7,703 nucleotides of DNA from an uncultured Clostridia bacterium (GTDB taxonomy: Bacteria; Bacillota; Clostridia; TANB77; CAG-508), in contig CANQOU010000053.1 in the NCBI GenBank assembly GCA_947625565.1, forward strand, positions 1 to 7,703, in the 5' to 3' direction. This document shows positions 1-5,654 of this stretch, in pieces (positions within the stretch are counted from its first letter, which is position 1; the number at the start of each line of letters is the position of its first letter). The notes under the pieces were generated by a model. It did no database searches. It was not told where the DNA came from and saw only the letters and a program-made list of their open reading frames with translations. A program made the translations under genes and the position numbers.

Positions 1-148
1 CTTGAACAAAATCATAATTTAATCCTAATTCTTCAAAATCCACTTTGCTATATGTTTCCATAAAGTATCCTCTATTGTCGCCAAATACAGTTGGCTCAAT
101 TATATATACATCTTTTATACTAGTTTCTATTTTCTTGAATTTGCTCAT
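1..148 (-). CDS. rmlC: dTDP-4-dehydrorhamnose 3,5-epimerase, N-terminal part (runs off the window)
   Basis: This is the start of RmlC, the cytoplasmic epimerase that converts dTDP-4-keto-6-deoxy-glucose to dTDP-4-keto-rhamnose, the third step of dTDP-L-rhamnose synthesis. Only 49 codons are present and the gene continues beyond base 1. The visible residues match the family N-terminus: an IETSIKDVYIIEP stretch (residues 7-19), then FGDNRGYFMET (22-32), which is the conserved D-x-RG-x-F-x-E region near the active site, ending in a YDFVQ that normally leads into the FxQ-D/N-N core. The ATG at 148-146 has an AGGAAG Shine-Dalgarno at 160-155 with a 6-base spacer. The gene overlaps the last 29 bases of the upstream membrane-protein gene in another frame, which suggests coupled translation. 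Family is clear; completeness cannot be judged. Confidence 0.93.
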   Translation of the reverse strand, partial: MSKFKKIETSIKDVYIIEPTVFGDNRGYFMETYSKVDFEELGLNYDFVQ

Positions 149-1382
149 TTTTTTCTTCCTTTCTTTTAAATAAATTATTACAAATATATACTATTATCAT
201 ACACATTGATATATAGAAAAAAATTGATGTTCTTTCCCCTGAAGCATATACCGTCGGAGAAAATGCCATTATATATCTGCTGATTACTCCTGTAAAAAAT
301 ATCAAAATAGATAAAAAACGTTCTCTTATATCATTCTTGAAGATACGGTATAGGCTAATTGCAAGTAATACTATTATTGCAAGGTATACAATAACTTTGA
401 AGTATAGATAGATTTTAGAATTTTCCATATCAATAAAATCTACTCTGCTAAGAAATGTATTAGAATACTTAAAAGCAATACATATTCCAATTGGAGTTAT
501 TGCAAAGATTTTAGATTTTAAATTATTGGCATTTTTCCAAAGTGCTAAAGTTATAACAAAAATGAATACAACAAATAATAATCTTTCTTGTAATAAACAA
601 TAATCCATCATAGAGGTTAAACCTATTTGTAATTTTTTTAAAATTCCAAAATTTGCATATTCTGGATAGCAATTTGCAATTTCTTGAGCTTTTCTAGCGC
701 TATTTCCAGGACATAATAAAATTGAAATTAAGCTAAGAATAATTATAGCATCTAATATCCATATTATAGGTTTTACTTTTTTATTTCTTACATATATAAA
801 TGTAAAACATGCATATACAATAAATAAAATACCTGCCATTTGTTCTTGATTACTTGCATATATTATTGCAAGTATATAAGTAATAGCTTGAAAGATGCTA
901 ATTTTTTCATTATTGTAAATTTTTCTTAATGGTATCATAGCATATAATCCTGTTGCTGAAGTCCATATATAGTTATTTATTGTAGACACCCATCCAGCTT
1001 CTGCCAATATAAATATTGGTATACAAAGTAAACTTCCTACAAGAATAAAATTCATTTTTCTTTTATTTTCTGTAATGATTAATTTTGAAATAGAATAAAG
1101 TAATAATATGTACATTCCTATATCTATAAATTTCCAGATAAATAAAGGCAAAAAGCCACAAGATATTACTTCTCCTGCTTCAATAACTAAACGAGAAGTC
1201 CAATTTTGATAACGATTTAATAGATATTCCCATAAACTTGTGTTATTACAAGCATTACCAAAAAATATATCATCAGTTCCTGTTTTTTGCATTAGGAAAT
1301 GAAAGCAAATCATTAGAAAAATGTATACTAAAAAAGGAAAAGCATTTGATTTATATATTTTTTTCAACTTATTAAAAAACAT
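120..1382 (-). CDS. polytopic membrane protein, DUF6056-like; candidate GT-C-type glycosyltransferase
   Basis: A 420-residue integral membrane protein with roughly ten to twelve hydrophobic segments, the first at about residues 13-31. It resembles the bacterial membrane proteins called DUF6056 (named from memory). The loop after the first helix carries a DD pair (37-38) and NWTSR (60-64). Later come a WTSATGLY stretch (140-147), NQEQMA (178-183), CPGNSARK (224-231) and, late in the chain, SGERTSIFF with its Arg near 384. All have counterparts in the 532-residue protein at 5655-7253. An acidic residue in the first outer loop of a many-helix protein is typical of GT-C transferases that use polyprenyl-phosphate sugars, so an outer-face sugar transferase is a fair inference, not proven; a polymerase or ligase is possible. 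An AAGGAG at 1393-1388 lies 5 bases before the ATG, right after the rmlA stop. It ends in a short charged tail overlapping rmlC. Confidence 0.85.
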   Translation of the reverse strand: MFFNKLKKIYKSNAFPFLVYIFLMICFHFLMQKTGTDDIFFGNACNNTSLWEYLLNRYQNWTSRLVIEAGEVISCGFLPLFIWKFIDIGMYILLLYSISKLIITENKRKMNFILVGSLLCIPIFILAEAGWVSTINNYIWTSATGLYAMIPLRKIYNNEKISIFQAITYILAIIYASNQEQMAGILFIVYACFTFIYVRNKKVKPIIWILDAIIILSLISILLCPGNSARKAQEIANCYPEYANFGILKKLQIGLTSMMDYCLLQERLLFVVFIFVITLALWKNANNLKSKIFAITPIGICIAFKYSNTFLSRVDFIDMENSKIYLYFKVIVYLAIIVLLAISLYRIFKNDIRERFLSILIFFTGVISRYIMAFSPTVYASGERTSIFFYISMCMIIVYICNNLFKRKEEKNEQIQENRN

Positions 1383-1393
1383 TTTTTCTCCTT

Positions 1394-2275
1394 TTAAATT
1401 TTCCCTTCAGCCAAATTTTTTAGATATTGTCCATATTCTGTTTTCATAAATGGTTTAGAAATTTCTAATAATTTTTCTTTGTCAATCCATTTTTTACGAT
1501 ATGCGATTTCTTCTGGACAGCAAACTTGCATTCCTTGACGCTTTTCAATAGTCTGAACAAAGCTTGCAGTTTCTAGTAATGCATCATGTGTACCTGTATC
1601 AAACCAAGCCATTCCTCTTCCTAATTTTTCAACTGTCAATTTACCTCTTTTCATATATTCGTCATTTATGGAAGTTATTTCAATTTCTCCTCGTGCAGAT
1701 GGTTTTACATTTTTTGCAATATCTATAACATCATTAGTATAGAAATATAATCCTGGTACTGCAAAATTTGATTTTGGATTTTCAGGTTTTTCTTCTATGG
1801 ATATAGCTTTTCCATCATCTGATATTTCTACAACACCATATCTTCTAGGATCTTTTACATAAAAACCAAATATTGTTGAGTCAGTTTCTCTTTCATTTGC
1901 TCTTTGTAGTAGTTCTGGTAAATGTGAACCATAGAACATATTGTCACCTAATATCATTGCAACATTATCTTCACCTATAAAGTCTTCACCTATTATAAAA
2001 GCTTCAGCTAAACCATTTGGCTTTTCTTGTACTTTATATTCAAAATACATTCCCCATTGAGTCCCATCACCTAATAAATCTTGAAATACAGTAATGTCTC
2101 TAGGTGTTGATATTATTAATACTTCTTTTATATCTGCCTCCATAAGTACAGATAATGGATAATAAATCATTGGTTTGTCATATACTGGCATAATTTGTTT
2201 CGATATAGCAAGTGTTAGTGGGTATAGTCTTGTCCCACTTCCTCCTGCTAAAATAATCCCTTTTCTTTTTCTCAT
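1394..2275 (-). CDS. rmlA: glucose-1-phosphate thymidylyltransferase
   Basis: RmlA (RfbA) catalyses glucose-1-phosphate plus dTTP to dTDP-glucose and pyrophosphate, the first and usually feedback-controlled step of dTDP-L-rhamnose synthesis, in the cytoplasm. At 293 residues it is full length for the short RmlA type. Visible hallmarks are the nucleotide-binding loop GGSGTRLYPLT (11-21), SKQIMPVYDKPMIYYPLS (25-42), QEKPNGLAEAF (83-93), the metal- and nucleotide-site GDN (110-112), EEKPENPKS (161-169), GEIEITSIN (196-204) and WFDTGTHDALLE (about 224-235). The start is supported by GAGG at 2284-2281 with a 5-base spacer. It follows rmlD after 139 bases that hold a promoter candidate and a hairpin, so it may begin its own transcription unit with the membrane-protein gene and rmlC. 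No missing residue is apparent. Confidence 0.97.
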   Translation of the reverse strand: MRKRKGIILAGGSGTRLYPLTLAISKQIMPVYDKPMIYYPLSVLMEADIKEVLIISTPRDITVFQDLLGDGTQWGMYFEYKVQEKPNGLAEAFIIGEDFIGEDNVAMILGDNMFYGSHLPELLQRANERETDSTIFGFYVKDPRRYGVVEISDDGKAISIEEKPENPKSNFAVPGLYFYTNDVIDIAKNVKPSARGEIEITSINDEYMKRGKLTVEKLGRGMAWFDTGTHDALLETASFVQTIEKRQGMQVCCPEEIAYRKKWIDKEKLLEISKPFMKTEYGQYLKNLAEGKI

Positions 2276-2301
2276 TTTTACCTCATTTCTTTCTATGTAT
2301 T

Positions 2302-2337
2302 AGATAATCAAAGGGGAAGATTTTCCCCTCTGTATCT
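2302..2337 (-). other. stem-loop in the presumed rmlA mRNA leader
   Basis: Read on the minus strand, bases 2337-2323 pair with 2318-2302: an inner stem of ten pairs built on AGGGGAA/TTCCCCT around a 4-base AATC loop, a 2-base bulge (2308-2307), then five outer pairs AGATA/TATCT. One pair is G-U in minus-strand RNA and would be an A-C mismatch in plus-strand RNA, which favours a minus-strand transcript. Only three T residues follow the inner stem and none follow the outer stem, so it does not look like a working intrinsic terminator. It sits about 17 bases before the rmlA Shine-Dalgarno. A 5' stabilising hairpin, a protein-binding site or a decayed terminator are all possible. Confidence 0.6.
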
Positions 2338-2355
2338 GTATTTTTATAAATAACG

Positions 2356-2385
2356 ATTATAGAACTTTTTTACAAGGAATTACAA
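2356..2385 (-). promoter_or_regulatory. candidate sigma-A promoter upstream of rmlA
   Basis: On the minus strand a TTGTAA (2385-2380) lies 18 bases before a perfect TATAAT (2361-2356). Transcription would begin near 2349, leaving a leader of about 75 bases that contains the 2337-2302 hairpin. A short inverted repeat, TAGAAC (2393-2388) and GTTCTA (2365-2360), brackets the spacer and could be an operator, but six pairs in DNA this AT-rich is weak evidence. The -35 matches only four of six consensus bases. The position in the largest intergenic gap of the window supports the call. Confidence 0.45.
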
Positions 2386-2414
2386 TTGTTCTAAATCGCT
2401 ATTATCATTGTAAA

Positions 2415-3269
2415 TTAAGATATATTATGTAATTCTACGTCTAAATATCTTTTTAATCCATCTTCCCAATTTGGAATGTTAATTCCATATGACAATAACT
2501 TGTTTTTGCTTAATTGAGAATTTTTTGGCCTTTTTGCAGGTCTAACAAATTCTTCTGATGTAACTGGTTTAAGTTTGCAGTTAATATTCGCAAGTTCAAA
2601 TATTTTTTTTGTAAATTCATACCATGTTGTGAAGCCTTGATTTGTTGAATGATATAGTCCATATGGGATTTTCTTTTCAATAGCTTCTCCAATAATATTT
2701 GCTAAATCTTCAGCATATGTAGGACTACCATGTTGGTCTGAAACAACGGATAATTCTTCTTTTTCTTTTCCTAGTTTTAACATTGTTCTAACAAAATTGT
2801 TACCATCACCATATAGCCAAGCTGTTCTAAAAATATAGTATTTATCTGTATTGTTTTTAACCTGTTCCTCCCCATGTAATTTTGTTTTTCCATAAACAGT
2901 AACAGGTCCTACTTTATCTTCTTCTGTATAAAATTTTGAAACGTCTAAGTCTCCATCAAATACATAGTCTGTACTAATATGGATTAAAGTAGCATCAATG
3001 CTTTTAGCAGCTTTTGCTAAGTTTTTTGGGCCATCACCATTAATTTTATCTGCTAAATCATATGCATCTTCTGCTTTATCTACTGCTGTATATGCTGCAC
3101 AGTTAACTATATATTGAGGCTTTTTTTCTTGTATGAAATTCATTACATCTATTTCATTTGTAATATCTAAATCTTTAACATCAGTTAATATCAATTCATT
3201 TTCATTACCTAATCTTTTAATTACTGATTTTGCAAGCATACCATTTGCACCTGTAATCAATATTTTCAT
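2415..3269 (-). CDS. rmlD: dTDP-4-dehydrorhamnose reductase
   Basis: RmlD (RfbD) is the cytoplasmic NAD(P)H-dependent reductase that performs the last step to dTDP-L-rhamnose. It is a short-chain-dehydrogenase-fold protein of 284 residues, normal for the family. Seen in order: the Rossmann glycine motif ITGANGML (5-12), NCAAYTAVDKAE (56-67), STDYVFDG (99-106) and the catalytic pair in YGKTK (Tyr126, Lys130), then RTAWLYG, HGSPTYAEDLA and the C-terminal RPKNSQLSKNKL substrate-side motif. An in-frame ATG six codons upstream (3287) has no ribosome site. The chosen ATG at 3269 has AAAGGAG at 3282-3276 with a 6-base spacer and gives the usual MKILITGANG start. It is 62 bases downstream of the second GtrB-like gene. 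Its partner rmlB is absent here. Confidence 0.97.
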   Translation of the reverse strand: MKILITGANGMLAKSVIKRLGNENELILTDVKDLDITNEIDVMNFIQEKKPQYIVNCAAYTAVDKAEDAYDLADKINGDGPKNLAKAAKSIDATLIHISTDYVFDGDLDVSKFYTEEDKVGPVTVYGKTKLHGEEQVKNNTDKYYIFRTAWLYGDGNNFVRTMLKLGKEKEELSVVSDQHGSPTYAEDLANIIGEAIEKKIPYGLYHSTNQGFTTWYEFTKKIFELANINCKLKPVTSEEFVRPAKRPKNSQLSKNKLLSYGINIPNWEDGLKRYLDVELHNIS

Positions 3270-3275
3270 TTTTAT

Positions 3276-3282
3276 CTCCTTT
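3276..3282 (-). promoter_or_regulatory. ribosome binding site that fixes the rmlD start
   Basis: AAAGGAG followed by a 6-base spacer to the ATG at 3269-3267. It lies inside the longest reading frame, downstream of an alternative ATG at 3287-3285 that lacks any Shine-Dalgarno, so it decides in favour of the shorter protein. Confidence 0.85.
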
Positions 3283-3293
3283 CTCATGCTAAT

Positions 3294-3322
3294 ATCATAA
3301 CATTATTTTTTTTGAAAAACAA
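3294..3322 (-). promoter_or_regulatory. weak promoter candidate upstream of rmlD
   Basis: On the minus strand TTGTTT (3322-3317) is followed after 17 bases by TATGAT (3299-3294). The -10 matches five of six consensus bases and the -35 only three. The spacer contains a run of eight A residues. Predicted initiation near 3287 would leave a leader of about 18 bases carrying the rmlD ribosome site. Such matches are common by chance in AT-rich DNA; the 62-base gap is the main reason to list it. Confidence 0.28.
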
Positions 3323-3331
3323 GTCATTTTT

Positions 3332-4261
3332 TTAGTTTTTTTCTTTAATTATGTATGTTGGCCTATGTTTTACTTCCAAATATGTTTTTGATAAGTATTG
3401 TCCTATAATTCCTAAAGAAAATAGTTGGACACCACTTACAAAAACAATAATACAAACCATAGATGGCCATCCACTTGTTGGGTCACCATATACTAATGTT
3501 TTTACAATAATAAATATTATCAATAAAAATGCAATTAAACAAAATAGTAGCCCAATAAATGAAGAAAAAATCAATGGCGCTGTTGAAAAAGCTGTAATTC
3601 CCTCTATTGCATATTTGAATAATTTCCAAAAAGACCATTTTGTTTTACCTGCAACTCTTTCTACATTCTCATATTCTATCCATTTTGTTTTAAAGCCAAC
3701 AAAACTGAATAATCCTTTTGAAAATCGATTATATTCTCTCATTGAAATAATATTATCAACCATTTGTCTTGTCATTAGTCTAAAATCTCTTGCACCATCT
3801 ACCATTTCAACATCTGAAATATGGTTTATTAGTTTATAAAAACATCTTGCAAAGAAACTACGAATAGGTGGTTCTCCTTTTCTTGTAATACGTCTAGTTG
3901 CAATACAATCATATCCTTCATTTTTTATCATTTCATACATTTTTCTAAGTAAACTTGGTGGATCTTGTAAGTCTGCATCCATCAATGTAATATAATCACC
4001 AGTAGATACATCTAGTCCTGCAAGCATAGCCGCTTCTTTTCCGAAATTTCTTGAAAAAGAAATATATTTAACATTTTCATTTTCCTGTGAAATTTTTTTG
4101 ATTTCTTCTAAAGTTTTATCTTTTGAGCCATCATCAACAAATATATATTCAAATTCGATCTCAGGAAAATCCTGCATTCTTACTTTTTCAGTTTCTTTGT
4201 AAAATAGTGGCGCTGATTCTTCTTCATTATAACATGGTACAATAATTGATATTTTTTCCAT
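3332..4261 (-). CDS. GtrB-like polyprenyl-phosphate glycosyltransferase (GT2), second copy
   Basis: A 309-residue family 2 glycosyltransferase of the GtrB/dolichyl-phosphate-mannose-synthase type. Such enzymes transfer a sugar from a nucleotide donor to undecaprenyl phosphate at the cytoplasmic face of the membrane. The GT-A domain shows IIVPCYNEEE (6-15), DDGSKD (43-48), SRNFGKEAAMLAG (70-82), the metal-binding DADLQDPP (95-102) and DFRL (159-162), then a KGLFSFVG stretch and ERVAGKTKWSF. Two membrane helices follow at about 230-255 and 265-290, ending in a basic tail, as usual for GtrB. AGAGGAG at 4274-4268 lies within the end of the upstream paralogue, whose stop is only 3 bases before this ATG, so translation is probably coupled. 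The donor sugar cannot be read from sequence. Confidence 0.92.
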   Translation of the reverse strand: MEKISIIVPCYNEEESAPLFYKETEKVRMQDFPEIEFEYIFVDDGSKDKTLEEIKKISQENENVKYISFSRNFGKEAAMLAGLDVSTGDYITLMDADLQDPPSLLRKMYEMIKNEGYDCIATRRITRKGEPPIRSFFARCFYKLINHISDVEMVDGARDFRLMTRQMVDNIISMREYNRFSKGLFSFVGFKTKWIEYENVERVAGKTKWSFWKLFKYAIEGITAFSTAPLIFSSFIGLLFCLIAFLLIIFIIVKTLVYGDPTSGWPSMVCIIVFVSGVQLFSLGIIGQYLSKTYLEVKHRPTYIIKEKN

Positions 4262-4264
4262 CTT

Positions 4265-5203
4265 TTACTCCTCTATATTTATTTTTTTATCTATAATATA
4301 CTGTGGCCTTCTTTTTGATTCATCATAAATTCTGCCAATATATTCTGCAATAATCCAAATTGATAATAATTGAATTCCTGCAAAAAATGTAATTGCAACC
4401 ATAATAGATGTCCAACCTGCTGATAAGTCATTCAATTTAAAAATATATGAAATTATAGCATAAACTAATAAAACGAAAGATATTAAAACAGATAAAATTC
4501 CTAATGTTCCTACTAGCTTTAAAGGTTTTGTTGAAAAGCTAATAATACCATCTGAAGCTAATTTTAACATTTTTTTAAGTGGATATTTAGTAGTTCCTGC
4601 AAAACGTTCTTGTCTTTCATATTCAAATGGTATTTGTTTATATCCTACCCAACTAAATAGACCTCTTAAAAATTTATTGTGTTCTGGTAATTGATTTATT
4701 GTATCTACAACTTTTCTATCTACTAATCTAAAATCACCTGTATCTTTTGGAATTTCAACATCTGATAAGGCATTTAATGTTTGATAAAACATTTTAGCTG
4801 TTAGTAATTTGAAGGCAGATTCTCCTTTTCTTACTTTTCTTTTACCGTAAATAACTTCATTACCTTGCTCCCACAATTCTAACATTTCTTTAATTAGTTC
4901 TGGTGGATCTTGCATGTCTGCATCTATAATGACAATAGCATCACCAGTGGCATATTGTAATCCAGCAGTTACAGCTGCTTGATGTCCAAAATTACGGGAA
5001 AAAGAAATTACTTTTAATGATTTATCATTTTTTGCTAAATTTTCTAATATTGGTAAAGTTTGGTCTTTACTTCCGTCATTTACTATAATTATTTCACTAT
5101 CATATTGAGTTAGTTCATTTAAAACCTTTTTTACTCTTTTGTAACATTCTTCTACTACTTTTTCTTCATAGTACATTGGTATAACAAATGATACTTTTTT
5201 CAT
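4265..5203 (-). CDS. GtrB-like polyprenyl-phosphate glycosyltransferase (GT2), first copy
   Basis: A 312-residue enzyme of the same type as its downstream neighbour, expected to make an undecaprenyl-phosphate sugar on the inner leaflet. Motifs: VSFVIPMYYEE (4-14), NDGSKD (42-47), SRNFGHQAAVTAG (69-81), DADMQDPPE (94-102), GDFRL (156-160), RGLFSWVG (180-187) and ERFAGTTKYPL (199-209). Two membrane helices lie at about 229-253 and 265-289, then a short basic tail. A GTG three codons upstream (5212) would overlap its own ribosome site; the ATG at 5203 has TAGGAG at 5217-5212 and an 8-base spacer, so I use it. It follows the GtrA gene by 20 bases, the classic GtrA-GtrB pairing. Of the two copies this one looks closer to textbook GtrB, because of its GDFRL and TTKYP sequences. 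Confidence 0.93.
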   Translation of the reverse strand: MKKVSFVIPMYYEEKVVEECYKRVKKVLNELTQYDSEIIIVNDGSKDQTLPILENLAKNDKSLKVISFSRNFGHQAAVTAGLQYATGDAIVIIDADMQDPPELIKEMLELWEQGNEVIYGKRKVRKGESAFKLLTAKMFYQTLNALSDVEIPKDTGDFRLVDRKVVDTINQLPEHNKFLRGLFSWVGYKQIPFEYERQERFAGTTKYPLKKMLKLASDGIISFSTKPLKLVGTLGILSVLISFVLLVYAIISYIFKLNDLSAGWTSIMVAITFFAGIQLLSIWIIAEYIGRIYDESKRRPQYIIDKKINIEE

Positions 5204-5211
5204 TCTTTTCA

Positions 5212-5217
5212 CTCCTA
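5212..5217 (-). promoter_or_regulatory. ribosome binding site that fixes the start of the first GtrB-like gene
   Basis: TAGGAG with an 8-base spacer to the ATG at 5203-5201. Its last G is the first base of the upstream in-frame GTG (5212-5210), so that GTG cannot sensibly use it. This removes three residues from the longest reading frame. Confidence 0.8.
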
Positions 5218-5223
5218 CTAATA

Positions 5224-5640
5224 TTACTCTTTTTTCTTAAAAGCAAAAAATTTACTAATAAAAAAGTTTAAAATAATTACTATAACTGTCATTCCACATT
5301 TACTTATAATTGCTGGAATTGGAGCGTATTCAAATAATAATAGGCATCCAACATATTCAACAATCATTGTAAAAAGTCTACCTAAAATAAACTTAAAAAA
5401 TTCGATTATTTTTTCTCTACTTCCTTTTGCTTGAGAATGAAATACTAAATCTTTGTTAGTGAAATATGCAACAAGAACCGCAAGTGTTATTGCAATTATA
5501 TTAGATATATTTTCTTCCCAATGTAAAAGAGAGTGTAAAATGTAAAATGATCCAATATTTATGATTGTTGTTAGTATTCCAAATATTATATAAAATACTA
5601 CATCTTTATATTTAATTAAAAGTTCTTTTAAATTTTCCAT
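5224..5640 (-). CDS. GtrA family membrane protein (probable polyprenyl-phosphate-sugar flippase)
   Basis: A 138-residue protein with four predicted membrane helices at about residues 13-35, 44-62, 82-103 and 108-131, the size and layout of GtrA. The two family signatures are visible: VAYFTNKDLVFHS after the second helix (57-69) and NFFISKFFAFKKK at the C-terminus (about 125-137). These are internally related halves, as in other GtrA proteins. GtrA proteins are thought to move undecaprenyl-phosphate-linked sugars made by GtrB to the outer face; this is inferred from genetics rather than shown biochemically in most cases. The gene is 14 bases after the 532-residue membrane-protein gene and 20 before a GtrB gene. 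AGGA at 5648-5645 has a short 4-base spacer. It is the only GtrA in the window although there are two GtrB-like genes. Confidence 0.92.
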   Translation of the reverse strand: MENLKELLIKYKDVVFYIIFGILTTIINIGSFYILHSLLHWEENISNIIAITLAVLVAYFTNKDLVFHSQAKGSREKIIEFFKFILGRLFTMIVEYVGCLLLFEYAPIPAIISKCGMTVIVIILNFFISKFFAFKKKE

Positions 5641-5654
5641 TTTTTCCTACTTTC

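Noticed and set aside
2510..2692. Minus-strand 60-codon frame inside rmlD
   Set aside because: It is an out-of-frame shadow of rmlD with low-complexity composition.
3314..3343. A/T-rich inverted repeat (GAAAAAC and GTTTTT) after the second GtrB-like gene, considered as a terminator
   Set aside because: The stem is six mostly A-T pairs with a 14-base loop and partly overlaps the coding end; too weak to call a terminator.
3351..3839. Plus-strand open frame of 162 codons
   Set aside because: It lies wholly antisense to the well-supported second GtrB-like gene, has no recognisable domain, and long antisense frames are common opposite AT-rich genes.
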